DNA of 45,904 nucleotides from Acidimicrobiia bacterium (GTDB lineage: Bacteria > Acidobacteriota > Terriglobia > Bryobacterales > Bryobacteraceae), in contig VFZE01000047.1 of NCBI GenBank assembly GCA_016871315.1, forward strand, positions 1 through 45,904, read 5' to 3'. Positions within the stretch are counted from its first letter, which is position 1. The number at the start of each line of letters is the position of its first letter. The notes under the pieces were generated by a model that did no database searches, was not told where the DNA came from, and saw only the letters and a program-made list of their open reading frames with translations. Shown here in pieces: positions 17,008 through 25,514 of the stretch. The position numbers and the translations under genes were made by a program.

Positions 17008-18348
17008 TCAATCCCTCTTGGCCGCCGTTATTGGTGCAGCCACAAATGCCCTTGCCAGCTTGCCGCCCGCTTCATAGAGCCGCATCGTTCCGTCATAACC
17101 GCCCACGGCGAGCAGCGTGCCGTCGGGAGAAAACTCTACTGCATAGGCGCCGCCTTCATGTCCGGTGCAGGACGCCTTCAAGTCACCGGTTTCGGCGTCA
17201 TAGATGCGCACCGGTCCGATTTCGCCCGCCACCGCCACGCGTGTGCCGTCAGGGGAAACAGCCATTGCCAGAATCGGCCCGTCCTGTTTTTCAAACTTTC
17301 GGATCAGGGTGGAATCATCGGCGATGCGCATCGCGCGCGGCCGGTCCATCCGGTACAGGTAGGGAATGCGTTCCGCGCCTCCGATGGCGATCCAGTCGCG
17401 CTTGGGATGACGGGCCACGGCGGTGAGAGAATCGCGCAGCAGGTTGACGTTTTCGATGAAGCGTCCCGTGGACACTTCACTGACCTTCGCCGCGCGGTCG
17501 CGGCCGACCGAAACCAACCGCTTGCCGTCGACGCCCCAAACGGTGCCCATCACCCAATCCTCGTGATGATCCATCCTGCGAATCTCCTTGCCCGTGGCCA
17601 CGTCGAAAATACGAATCGATTTGTCAGGCGAGCCGCAGGCCAGCAGCTTCCCGTCCGGAGACAGAGCGCCGCCGAACAGCGTATCGTTACCCACCACAAC
17701 GGAATGCTTCTGCCGCCGGGCTTCCACATCCCAGATCTGCACTTCGCCGAACCGTGCCGGATCGCCTCCCACTGCCACCAGTGTCTTGCCGTCCGGCGTG
17801 AAGCTAAGACTGTGGAGGCGCTTGCTCAGCCCCGGCAGCCGCGCCTGCAAGTTGCCTTCGGCGTCGACCAGCAGGATCTCGCGGTAACCGGCCACCGCCA
17901 TGCTCTTGCCGTTAGGCGCGAATGTGAACGTGGTCACTGGCGGCGCTGTTGCGTACGCCACCGGTTTCAATTCCGCCGCTGTTTCCACCGCCGCGCCGCC
18001 GTCGTTGCGCGCCCCTTCGCGGATCCAGCGGCGGAACAGTTCGATCTCCTCTTCGGCCAGCGGTTTTCCGCCGAACGGCATCCGCGGCTCGATCTTGCCG
18101 GCCACGTATTGGATCACCAGGCTCTCGTCCGGCTTGCCGGGCAGGAATCCGGCGCCCTTGCGGCCGCCCTTTTGAAACTCCGCGTGGCTGGTCAGCAGCA
18201 GGTCGGCTTGCTTGGATTGCGGCTGGTGACAGCCGATGCAGTGGCGCCGCAGCAGCGGCTGTATCTGACGCGCGTAGCTGACCGGCTCTTGCGCCGCCAA
18301 TCCGGAAATGAGGCACACGAAGCCGATGCCCAGACGAAAAGGACTCAT
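17008..18348 (-). CDS. Cytochrome c-like/WD40-repeat exported protein
   Basis: A 446-residue protein and first gene of the minus-strand operon. I choose ATG 18348 because it opens a clean signal peptide (MSPFRLGIGFVCLISGLAAQ); longer readings extend into the divergent gene. After the signal lies a planctomycete-type cytochrome c-like domain with CxxCH (Cys37, Cys40, His41; HCIGCHQPQ) and the MPFGGKPL segment supplying a possible Met ligand. From about 140 to 440 there are WD40-like repeats (SFTPDGKTLVAVGG, ALSPDGKLLACGSPDKSIRIFD, EFSPDGTLLAVGGYDGTMRLYE) forming a propeller. No ribosome binding site is evident, so the message may be leaderless. Confidence 0.88.
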   Translation of the reverse strand: MSPFRLGIGFVCLISGLAAQEPVSYARQIQPLLRRHCIGCHQPQSKQADLLLTSHAEFQKGGRKGAGFLPGKPDESLVIQYVAGKIEPRMPFGGKPLAEEEIELFRRWIREGARNDGGAAVETAAELKPVAYATAPPVTTFTFAPNGKSMAVAGYREILLVDAEGNLQARLPGLSKRLHSLSFTPDGKTLVAVGGDPARFGEVQIWDVEARRQKHSVVVGNDTLFGGALSPDGKLLACGSPDKSIRIFDVATGKEIRRMDHHEDWVMGTVWGVDGKRLVSVGRDRAAKVSEVSTGRFIENVNLLRDSLTAVARHPKRDWIAIGGAERIPYLYRMDRPRAMRIADDSTLIRKFEKQDGPILAMAVSPDGTRVAVAGEIGPVRIYDAETGDLKASCTGHEGGAYAVEFSPDGTLLAVGGYDGTMRLYEAGGKLARAFVAAPITAAKRD

Positions 18349-18395
18349 TGTTGAACAATATATCATCCACGGCCCTGACGTATTACACTGAATGG
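18349..18395. promoter_or_regulatory. Divergent promoter region, WD40 operon / selenoprotein operon
   Basis: Only 47 bases separate the divergent start codons at 18348 (minus) and 18396 (plus). The segment is AT-richer than its surroundings (AACAATATATCATCC) and contains -10-like TATTAC at 18381-18386 for the plus direction and an ATATAT core (18358-18363) usable toward the minus strand. Neither gene has a Shine-Dalgarno sequence, so both transcripts may start at or very near the initiation codon. Exact start sites cannot be fixed from sequence. Confidence 0.35.
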
Positions 18396-19625
18396 ATGCG
18401 TTGGTCTGTTCTCGCTTTGTCGCTTTCACTGTTTCCCGCCGCCGCCGAAGATGACGGTTTGAGGTGGCTCTCCAACTACAAAGAGGCCCTTGCCGAGGCC
18501 CGCCAAACCAACAAGCCCATCTTCTTGGAATACCGCTGCGAGCCTTGAACGGCCGGACGTATTTTTGACGCACAGGTTGTGCTGTCACCGAAATCCTCGC
18601 CCCGCGGAAAGCTGTTGACCCAGTACGTGCTGGCTCGTATCACGCGCATGGACGATGTCGACATCGGCCTGTTTGAATATGACCGCAACAACACGCTCTA
18701 CTTCTTTTTCCTGAACGCCGACGAGCAGGTTTATATGCGCTACGGCGGCCGGGACGCCACCTCGCCCGACGCTTACTTGAATTTGAGCAGTCTGGAGGTG
18801 GCGCTGGCGAAGGGCCTCGAGCTGCACCAGCGCTACCAGCGCGGTGAAATTCCCAAAGCGGCGCGTCCGCAGCCGGTGTTCCCGCGGCAGATTCCGCTGC
18901 TGGTGGAGCGCACATTCGCGCGAAACAACTGCGTGGAGTGCCACCTGATTGGTGATTTCCAGAACATCCACCGCGAGCTGGACGGTACGCTGGATAAGCC
19001 GGTGCACGTGTACCGCTCGCCGGACATCAAGACGCTCGGCATTCATCTCGACGTGCCGAAAGGGATTGTCGTGAAGGAGGCCATTGGCCCAGCGCAGGCC
19101 GCGGGCATGAGCGCCGAGGATCTCATCACGCACTGGAACCGTGTGCCCGTATACACCTTCGGCGATTTGCAACAGCAGCACGACAAGCTTGACCGCAAGG
19201 CCGCGAGTGTCGTGGTTACGGTGGAACGCGCTGGTCAGGCAAGGGATCTGACCATCGCTCTTCCCATCCGCTGGTGGATTACCGATATCCGCTGGCGGCA
19301 ATCCTCGGTGGACCCGCGCGTCTATTTCGATTCACGCCCGCTCAGCGCCGAGGAGAAACGCAAGCTCAACCTCGCACCCGGCGGCTTTGCCGGAGAAGTT
19401 ACCCACGTCGATATGTTCGCGCAAGTGGTCAAGAGCCACGAGCTGAAGACGGGCGACATTGTCTACGCCGTTGACAATGCCGAGACCGATGAGATCGCCG
19501 ACTCGCCGGAGTTGTACATCAAGCTACGCCGCAAGTCCGGCGACTCTGTTACGCTGCATGTGATCCGTGACGGCAACCGCATGCAGATGCCGCTTAAAAC
19601 TTTCCAAATGAGTTTCCGCAAATGA
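18396..19625 (+). CDS. Thioredoxin-like/CxxCH/PDZ selenoprotein (Sec at residue 51)
   Basis: Read through the in-frame TGA at 18546-18548, this is a 409-residue exported protein. Signal peptide about 1-17 (ending FPAAAE). A thioredoxin-like segment follows (NKPIFLEYRCEP-U-TAGRIFDAQVV), where U51 takes the place of the second Cys of CxxC, giving C48-E-P-U51. The frame continues without a break, through a CxxCH heme-type motif (Cys179, Cys182, His183; NNCVECH) and two PDZ-like regions (about 208-285 and 320-400; GIVVKEAIGPAQAAGMSAEDLI, ELKTGDIVYAVDNAE). A stem-loop with a GGU loop lies just downstream of the TGA. Stopping at the TGA would leave a 50-residue fragment; starting after it would lose the signal peptide and the active site. 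I recall a thioredoxin/PDZ selenoprotein family from database names, unchecked here. The gene overlaps the DsbD-alpha-like gene by ATGA. Confidence 0.85.
18566..18587 (+). promoter_or_regulatory. Putative bacterial SECIS element
   Basis: Downstream of the TGA, TGACGCACA (18566-18574) pairs with TGTGC (18578-18582) and, after one bulged T, GTCA (18584-18587). The apical loop is GGT (18575-18577). The loop G is 27 bases after the TGA, within the 16-37 base range I recall for bacterial SECIS searches, and the GGU at the tip matches the SelB-contacting bases of E. coli fdhF. The hairpin is inside the coding frame, as bacterial SECIS elements are. Confidence 0.75.
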
Positions 19626-20149
19626 TACTGTTTTTCCTCGCCGCTTCTCTTGCCATGGCCCAGGCTCCCTCCTGGACCGAGCCGATCATCGTCCGCCACG
19701 ACACCACGCCCTGCATCTCCTACCGCGCGCGGCTGCAAGGCCAGACCCTCGTCTTGCATGCAAAGATCGAGCCTGGCTGGCACACGTTCTCGATGGACAA
19801 CAAGCTCCGCGCCGAGGAAAAACTCGCGGGCAAGCAGTCGCTCGGCATCGATGCGCCGACGGAAATCCGGCTATCCGGCGCGCTGGAGACCACCGGCGGC
19901 TGGCGTCAAACCGAACCGAAGGATTTTTCCAAACCGGACCTGCGGTGGTACAGCTGGGGTTTTGAGAATGAGGCTCTGTTTGCTGCGCCGGTTCGAGTCA
20001 GCGGGGCCGGCCCCGCTTCCATCCGCGTCCGCGGCCAAGCCTGTACGGAAACCATCTGCAAGCAGATTGACGTTACGATTTCGGTGCCGCTGAATGCAGG
20101 CGCCGCCGGGCCGGAAGTCGACCTCCAATCATTGGTGGCCGTCCGCTAG
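19622..20149 (+). CDS. DsbD alpha-domain-like exported protein
   Basis: A 175-residue protein with a signal peptide (MILFFLAASLAMAQA) and one immunoglobulin-like domain resembling the N-terminal domain of the thiol:disulfide interchange protein DsbD. Family features are the central LHAKIEPGWHTFSM strand pair, the WYSWGFENEALFAAPV segment and a paired cysteine motif near the end (Cys141 and Cys146; GQACTETICKQIDV) that would form the reactive disulfide. No membrane or C-terminal thioredoxin domain is present, so it must receive electrons from another protein. Its ATG overlaps the stop of the selenoprotein gene (19622-19625), strongly suggesting that the two work together. Confidence 0.82.
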   Translation: MILFFLAASLAMAQAPSWTEPIIVRHDTTPCISYRARLQGQTLVLHAKIEPGWHTFSMDNKLRAEEKLAGKQSLGIDAPTEIRLSGALETTGGWRQTEPKDFSKPDLRWYSWGFENEALFAAPVRVSGAGPASIRVRGQACTETICKQIDVTISVPLNAGAAGPEVDLQSLVAVR

Positions 20150-21066
20150 GGTTTTGCCCGAAACCCAAACCGGAACCCGTTCCCCGCCACTTCCTCCAAC
20201 TCCCGCTCGCAAAACCCCAGCCGCGCCGCCAGCTCATACTCGCGCACCAGCGAGGTATGGAACATGGCCGGATCGTCCGTGTTCAACACAATCGGCACGC
20301 CGGATTCGTAGAGTTTCCGTGCTGGATGTTCCTCCAACCTAGTGACAACCCCGGTCGCGAGGTTGCTGGATATGCATACTTCAAGGGGGATCTTCTGGTC
20401 ACGAAGATGCCGCATTAACGCCGGATCCTCCACCGCGCGAATTCCGTGCCCGATACGATCCGCGCCAAACCGCAGCGCGCCCCAGATCGACGGCGGCCCC
20501 GCCGTCTCGCCCGCATGCGGCGCCAGGCGCAATCCGCGCGACCGCGCGAAAGCGAAGACTTCCGCGAACATCTCCGGCGGCGCTGCCGCCTCATCTCCGC
20601 CGATGCCGAATGCGACTACACCATCCGCGGCCCGCTCGGCCGCCAGCCGCGCCACTTCCATCGCTTTCTCCGCGCCGAACTGCCGCACCGCGTCGAGCAC
20701 CCACCACACCTGCACCGTGGATCGCGCCGCCTCCCGCCGCACCGCTTCATACACCGGCGCGAACTCCTGTCCGCGCCACAATGTGACGCCCGCCGACAGC
20801 GTGATCTCGGCATAACGCACGTTCTGCGCCGCCAACCGCTCGAGCAGGCGCCGCGCCGCCAGCGCGTAACCCTCGGGTGACCGCAGCCGCTCCACGACCC
20901 ATTGGAAAGCCTGCAAAAAGCCGAGGAAATTCTCGTACCGGTAACGCGCGCGGATCTCCTCCAGACTCAGTTCCGGCGCCAGTTCCCGCACCGTTTCCGG
21001 CTCCAGCGAGCCTTCCAGGTGCAAATGCAATTCCGCTTTCGGCAACTGCTCGATGAAACCGGTCAT
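20146..21066 (-). CDS. Adenosine deaminase family protein
   Basis: A 306-residue metal-dependent deaminase. The zinc-site motifs are present: HLHLEG near residue 13, PHAGE with the third His, and NTDDPAMF near the C-terminus; SSNLATGVV is a further family segment. I use ATG 21066, which gives the usual opening [19 protein letters not shown]. The family includes adenosine deaminase, adenine deaminase and aminodeoxyfutalosine deaminase of the menaquinone pathway; the sequence alone does not decide, so no symbol is given. It is divergent from glgB with a 19-base spacer and convergent with the DsbD-like gene, sharing the stop palindrome CTAG (20146-20149). Confidence 0.88.
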   Translation of the reverse strand: MTGFIEQLPKAELHLHLEGSLEPETVRELAPELSLEEIRARYRYENFLGFLQAFQWVVERLRSPEGYALAARRLLERLAAQNVRYAEITLSAGVTLWRGQEFAPVYEAVRREAARSTVQVWWVLDAVRQFGAEKAMEVARLAAERAADGVVAFGIGGDEAAAPPEMFAEVFAFARSRGLRLAPHAGETAGPPSIWGALRFGADRIGHGIRAVEDPALMRHLRDQKIPLEVCISSNLATGVVTRLEEHPARKLYESGVPIVLNTDDPAMFHTSLVREYELAARLGFCERELEEVAGNGFRFGFRAKP

Positions 21067-21085
21067 TGTTACGATAATAACTGCG
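21067..21085. promoter_or_regulatory. 19-base divergent leaderless promoter between deaminase and glgB
   Basis: Plus strand: GATAAT at 21073-21078 ends seven bases before the glgB ATG (21086). Minus strand: TATTAT (21079-21074) ends seven bases before the deaminase ATG (21066). The two -10 hexamers overlap on the same AT core, and each would place the transcript start at the initiation codon. No Shine-Dalgarno sequence fits in either direction. Confidence 0.45.
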
Positions 21086-23278
21086 ATGGTTCCAACCGCA
21101 GTCGAAGCGCACGAGATAGAAGCCGTCATCGGCGGCTATCATGGCGACCCTTTCCGCATCCTCGGCCCTCATGCCGTCAAACGCGATTTCCAGTCCGATG
21201 CCTGGGAGATCCGCGCCTTCCTGCCGCAGGCCGAATCGGCTGAAGTGATTCTGGACAACGCCCAGGTTCCCCTGACCCGCATCGAGGACGCGGGATTCTT
21301 TCAGGCCCGCTTCGACGCTCAGCCGGGGGCCTACCGATTCCGCATCCGCCGCCACGGAGGTCACGAAGAAACCATCGCCGATCCGTACCGCTTCCAGCCG
21401 CTGCTCACCGACTACCAGTTGCACCTGCATGGCGAAGGTTCGAACTTCGATGCCTACTTGATGCTCGGCGCTCATCCGGTGGTCCACCAAGGTGTCGCCG
21501 GCACGCGTTTCGCTGTCTGGGCTCCCAACGCACTGATCATCTCCGTGGTCGGAGATTTCAATGATTGGGACAGCCGCCGCCACCCGATGCGCCAACGCAC
21601 CGGCGGAGTATGGGAGATCTTCCTGCCCGATGTCGGTGAAGGCGCCATCTACAAGTACTTCATCCGCTCGCGCCATCGAAGCTACCAGGAAATGAAGTCG
21701 GACCCTTACGCTTTCGCTTGCGAAGCGCCGCCGCGGTCCGGCTCCATCGTCACGCGGCTCGACGCCTACACATGGTCCGACGAGGCGTGGATGCAGACCC
21801 GCGCGAAAACAGACTGGCTGCAACGGCCCATCTCCATCTACGAGGTTCACCTCGGCTCCTGGCTGCGAGGCGAGCATCACCGCGTGCTGGGCTACCGGGA
21901 ACTGGCCGACAAGCTCGTCCCGTACGTCAAGGAGATGGGCTACACGCATATTGAGCTGCTGCCGATTCTGGAGCATCCGTTCACCGGCTCCTGGGGCTAT
22001 CAGGTCACCGGCTTCTTCTCCCCCACAGCACGTCACGGCTCGCCCGCCGATTTCCAATACCTGGTGGACCGCTGCCACCAGGAAGGCATCGGCGTCCTGC
22101 TGGACTGGGTGCCCGCGCATTTTCCCAAGGACGCCCACGGCCTGGCCTTCTTCGACGGCACCGCCCTTTATGAGCATGAAGATCCGCGGATGGGGGAACA
22201 TCGCGACTGGGGCACGCTCATTTTCAACTTCGGCCGCAACGAGGTCCGCACTTTCCTCATCTCGAGCGCCTTGTTCTGGCTGAAGCAATATCACATCGAC
22301 GGGCTGCGCGTGGACGCCGTCGCCTCCATGCTGTACCTCGATTATTCACGCGAGCCAGGCGACTGGATCCCGAACATGTACGGCGGCAACGAGAATCTGG
22401 AGGCGATCAATTTCCTGAAGCGCTTCAACGAAGAGGCCCACAAGGTGGCAGGCGCCATCACGATCGCCGAGGAGTCCACCGCATTTCCCGCGGTCTCGCG
22501 CCCCGTCTACACCGGCGGACTCGGCTTCACTTTCAAATGGAACATGGGCTGGATGCACGACATGCTGGACTACTTCAGCAAGGATCCGGTGCACCGCAAG
22601 TATCATCACCACAACCTCACCTTCAGCCTCCTGTACGCCTTCACGGAAAACTTCATCCTTCCCATTTCGCACGATGAGGTGGTCCATGGGAAACGCTCGC
22701 TGCTGTCGAAGATGCCCGGCGACGAGTGGCGGCGCTTTGCCGGCGCGCGCGCCTTTCTCGCCTACATGTACGGCCACCCCGGCAAGAAGCTGCTGTTCAT
22801 GGGTTCCGAACTCGGCCAGTATGAAGAGTGGAGCGTCGATGCCTCGCTGCGTTGGGATCTGTTGCAGTATGGCTACCACCGCAAGCTTCAAGCGCTGAAC
22901 CGCGAACTGAACCGCTTCTACCGGGCCCATCCTTGTTTGTACGAAGTCGACTATCACTACTCCGGCTTTGACTGGGTGGATTTCCATGACGTCGAAGCTT
23001 CCGTCATCTCGTTCCTGCGCTGGTCCGCGGACCGCAAACAATGCCTGCTGTTCGTGTGCAATTTCACCCCGGTGCCGCGCTACCGCTACCGCATCGGCGT
23101 TCCATCGGCCGGCATGTACCGGGAAGCCTTCAATACGGACGCGGAGATGTTTGGCGGCAGCAACGTCGGCAACGCGGGCGCCGTCTCCGCCGACCCTGTC
23201 GCGCATCACAACCAGCCCGCCCGCATCGAGATCACCCTGCCGCCGCTGGCGGTAGTTGTGTTCGAAAAGATGAGTTGA
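21086..23278 (+). CDS. glgB: 1,4-alpha-glucan branching enzyme
   Basis: A 730-residue GH13 enzyme that creates alpha-1,6 branches in glycogen. An N-terminal carbohydrate-binding module (about 1-110) precedes a second module ([19 protein letters not shown] near 150) and the TIM-barrel domain. Catalytic residues appear as Asp410 ([12 protein letters not shown]), the Glu pair at 462-463 (AEEST) and Asp530 ([13 protein letters not shown]), closely matching the E. coli spacing. Start chosen at ATG 21086, just behind a -10-like box, since upstream in-frame codons run into the divergent gene. It is followed after five bases by a PYROXD2-like oxidoreductase. No other glycogen genes are in view. Confidence 0.94.
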   Translation: MVPTAVEAHEIEAVIGGYHGDPFRILGPHAVKRDFQSDAWEIRAFLPQAESAEVILDNAQVPLTRIEDAGFFQARFDAQPGAYRFRIRRHGGHEETIADPYRFQPLLTDYQLHLHGEGSNFDAYLMLGAHPVVHQGVAGTRFAVWAPNALIISVVGDFNDWDSRRHPMRQRTGGVWEIFLPDVGEGAIYKYFIRSRHRSYQEMKSDPYAFACEAPPRSGSIVTRLDAYTWSDEAWMQTRAKTDWLQRPISIYEVHLGSWLRGEHHRVLGYRELADKLVPYVKEMGYTHIELLPILEHPFTGSWGYQVTGFFSPTARHGSPADFQYLVDRCHQEGIGVLLDWVPAHFPKDAHGLAFFDGTALYEHEDPRMGEHRDWGTLIFNFGRNEVRTFLISSALFWLKQYHIDGLRVDAVASMLYLDYSREPGDWIPNMYGGNENLEAINFLKRFNEEAHKVAGAITIAEESTAFPAVSRPVYTGGLGFTFKWNMGWMHDMLDYFSKDPVHRKYHHHNLTFSLLYAFTENFILPISHDEVVHGKRSLLSKMPGDEWRRFAGARAFLAYMYGHPGKKLLFMGSELGQYEEWSVDASLRWDLLQYGYHRKLQALNRELNRFYRAHPCLYEVDYHYSGFDWVDFHDVEASVISFLRWSADRKQCLLFVCNFTPVPRYRYRIGVPSAGMYREAFNTDAEMFGGSNVGNAGAVSADPVAHHNQPARIEITLPPLAVVVFEKMS

Positions 23279-23283
23279 TCCAC

Positions 23284-24876
23284 ATGAACCTTTACGACGT
23301 CATCGTGGCCGGCGGCGGCCACAACGGGTTGGTGACTGCCGCCTATCTCGCGCGCGCCGGTTACCGCGTGCTGGTGCTGGAGCGCCGGCCCATGGTCGGC
23401 GGCTGTTCCGTCACCGAGGAACTGTGGCCGGGCTATCGCGTCTCCACCGCCGCGTATCTCTCCAGCCTCATGCAACAGTCGATCGTTGACGAGCTGGAAT
23501 TGGTGCGCCACGGCTATCATGTCGAGCCCAAGGAGCCGCCATTCTTCTCTCCCTTTCCCGGCGGCCGCTACCTGTTCATGTGGCAGGACGAGCAGAAAAC
23601 CCTCGCCGAGATTGCCAAGTTCAGCCGCCGCGATGCGGATCGTTTCGCGGCCTACGAGAGCCACCTGGAAAAACTGGCGGTGATCGTGGAGTCGCTGCTT
23701 CTTGTGACGCCGCCGGAGATGCCTCCCGCCGGCGCCGGCGATTTTCTCGAGTACCTGAAGCTGCTGGGCCGCTTCCGCAAGCTGGGAGCGGCCGACATCG
23801 GCGCGCTGGTCAAGATCTTCACGCAGTCGGCTTCCGATTTCCTCGACGAATGGTTCGAATCGCCGGAGCTCAAGGTCACGCTTGTCACCGATGGCGTTAT
23901 CGGCGCCAACGGCGGTCCACGCTCGTCGGGCACTGCTTATATCCTGATGCACCACGTCATGGGCGGCGTCGGTGGTCGCCGCGGCGTCTGGGGCTTCGTC
24001 CGCGGAGGCATGGGAGCCGTCTCGGAATCGATCGCCTCCTCGGCGCGGGCGCACGGCGCGGAGATCCGCACCAACGCAACGATCGCGAGAATCCTTGTCC
24101 GCAACGGCCGTGCCACGGGCGTTCAACTGGAATCCGGAGAAGAAATCGGCGCGCGCGTTGTCGCCAGCAACCTCGACCCGAAGGCGACGTTTCTTTCGTT
24201 GGTGGAGGAAAACCAGATCCCTGAAGAGTTCCTCACCGCCATCCGCCGCTTCCGCTGTGAAGGCACCTCCTGCAAGATCAACCTCGCTCTGAACGGTCTG
24301 CCCGATTTCACCTGCCTGGCCGGCACGCCCGGCCCGCAGCATCGCGCCACCATGCACTTGTGTCCGGACATCGACTACGTCGAGCGCGCCTGGGATGATG
24401 CCAAGTACGGCCGCCCTTCCCAGTCGCCTCTGCTCGAGATGACCGTGCCCTCGCTTTATGACCCTTCGCTCGCCCCGGCGGGCAAGCACGTCATGGGCAT
24501 CTTCCTGCAGTACGCGCCCTATACATTGCGCGAAGGAAATTGGGACCAGCTCCGCGAACCCTTCGCCCAGCGCGTATTCGAGATCATCGAAAGCTACGCA
24601 CCCGGCTTCCGCTCCCTGATCGAACATTCGCAGATCCTCACCCCGCTCGATCTGGAGCGCACCTTCGGCATCACCGGCGGCAACATCTTTCATGGGGAAA
24701 TGAGCCTCGACCAGATGTTCCTCATGCGCCCCGTCGCAGGCTGGGCTCGCTATCGCACTCCCATCGTTGGTCTTTATTTATGCGGCTCCGGTGCGCATCC
24801 TGGCGGCGGCGTGATGGGCGCGCCCGGCTACAACGCGGCACGCGAAATCGGGAAGGATATCGCCCGCTTTTCTTAA
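23284..24876 (+). CDS. FAD-dependent oxidoreductase, phytoene desaturase/PYROXD2-like
   Basis: A 530-residue flavoprotein. The N-terminal Rossmann fold is visible as DVIVAGGGHNGLVTAAYLARAG with the acidic end of strand two at LVLERR, followed by VGGCSVTEELWPGYRVS, typical of the phytoene-desaturase superfamily. The C-terminal FAD motif is LYLCGSGAHPGGGVMGAPGYNAA. The best match I can recall is the group annotated as pyridine nucleotide-disulfide oxidoreductase domain protein 2. Substrate is unknown; no other carotenoid gene is nearby. It lies five bases after glgB. Its TAA shares the palindrome TTAA (24873-24876) with the convergent ribE stop. Confidence 0.85.
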   Translation: MNLYDVIVAGGGHNGLVTAAYLARAGYRVLVLERRPMVGGCSVTEELWPGYRVSTAAYLSSLMQQSIVDELELVRHGYHVEPKEPPFFSPFPGGRYLFMWQDEQKTLAEIAKFSRRDADRFAAYESHLEKLAVIVESLLLVTPPEMPPAGAGDFLEYLKLLGRFRKLGAADIGALVKIFTQSASDFLDEWFESPELKVTLVTDGVIGANGGPRSSGTAYILMHHVMGGVGGRRGVWGFVRGGMGAVSESIASSARAHGAEIRTNATIARILVRNGRATGVQLESGEEIGARVVASNLDPKATFLSLVEENQIPEEFLTAIRRFRCEGTSCKINLALNGLPDFTCLAGTPGPQHRATMHLCPDIDYVERAWDDAKYGRPSQSPLLEMTVPSLYDPSLAPAGKHVMGIFLQYAPYTLREGNWDQLREPFAQRVFEIIESYAPGFRSLIEHSQILTPLDLERTFGITGGNIFHGEMSLDQMFLMRPVAGWARYRTPIVGLYLCGSGAHPGGGVMGAPGYNAAREIGKDIARFS

Positions 24877-25514
24877 AATCCCTCTTCGCGCAGCTTCTCG
24901 ACACTCAAGCCGGAGTCCGTCTCCAGCCTCCCCACCAGCTTCTCGACGTACTTGGCGATGATGTCGCATTCCAGGTTCACCAGATCGCCGGCCCGCCGCG
25001 TGCGCAGATTGGTGTTCTCAAAAGTGTGGGGAATAATCGTCACCCCCATCACGCCGGCTGCGATGTCCGCCACCGTCAGACTGATGCCGTCGATCGTAAT
25101 CGACCCTTTGAATACCAGGTAGCGGTCCAGTTCCTGGGGCGCACGCACCTTCAGCCACCAGTTGCCTGCTCCCAGCGGCTCGAGCGACACTAGCTCGCCG
25201 GCGCCGTCTACGTGTCCTTGCACGATGTGGCCGCTCAACCGTCCACTGGGCGACATCGGCCGTTCCAGGTTCACCAGCGAGCCCGCCTTCAGCTGCCCGA
25301 GATTGCTGCGCTTCAGCGTCTCCGGGGCCAGATCCGCGGCGAAGCTGCCGTCGCGGATATCCACCGCCGTCAGGCAGACGCCGTTGACGGCAATGCTTGA
25401 GCCGGTGTGGGAATCTTCCAGCACCTTCCGGCACGCAACGCGCATCCTTGCTCCGGCGGCATGTGTTTCCAGACTCTCCACGCGCCCCAGCTCTTCAATG
25501 ATCCCGGTGAACAT
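24873..25514 (-). CDS. ribE: Riboflavin synthase alpha chain
   Basis: The enzyme dismutates two 6,7-dimethyl-8-ribityllumazine molecules into riboflavin. The 213-residue protein has the expected two lumazine-binding barrels: MFTGIIEELGRV with VNGVCLTAV in the first, and GHIVQGHVDG with IDGISLTVADI in the second, followed by the C-terminal trimerisation helix. The ATG at 25514 overlaps the stop of ribD by one base (TGATG), so translation is coupled. Upstream in-frame codons are internal to ribD and not needed. The gene is called ribE or ribC in different species. Confidence 0.95.
   Translation of the reverse strand: MFTGIIEELGRVESLETHAAGARMRVACRKVLEDSHTGSSIAVNGVCLTAVDIRDGSFAADLAPETLKRSNLGQLKAGSLVNLERPMSPSGRLSGHIVQGHVDGAGELVSLEPLGAGNWWLKVRAPQELDRYLVFKGSITIDGISLTVADIAAGVMGVTIIPHTFENTNLRTRRAGDLVNLECDIIAKYVEKLVGRLETDSGLSVEKLREEGF

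Noticed and set aside
15507-17426. Long plus-strand Arg/His-rich frame
   Set aside because: Antisense to the PPC-domain and WD40 genes; no motif or plausible start.
18348-18548. Short frame ending at the TGA treated as a separate 50-66 residue gene
   Set aside because: The same frame continues past the TGA to 19625 with matching domain content, and the TGA sits at a CxxC position with a hairpin behind it; a split gene explains the data less well.
18349-18588. N-terminal extension of the WD40 protein beyond 18348
   Set aside because: It would lie antisense to the selenoprotein coding region and lose the signal peptide at the natural N-terminus.
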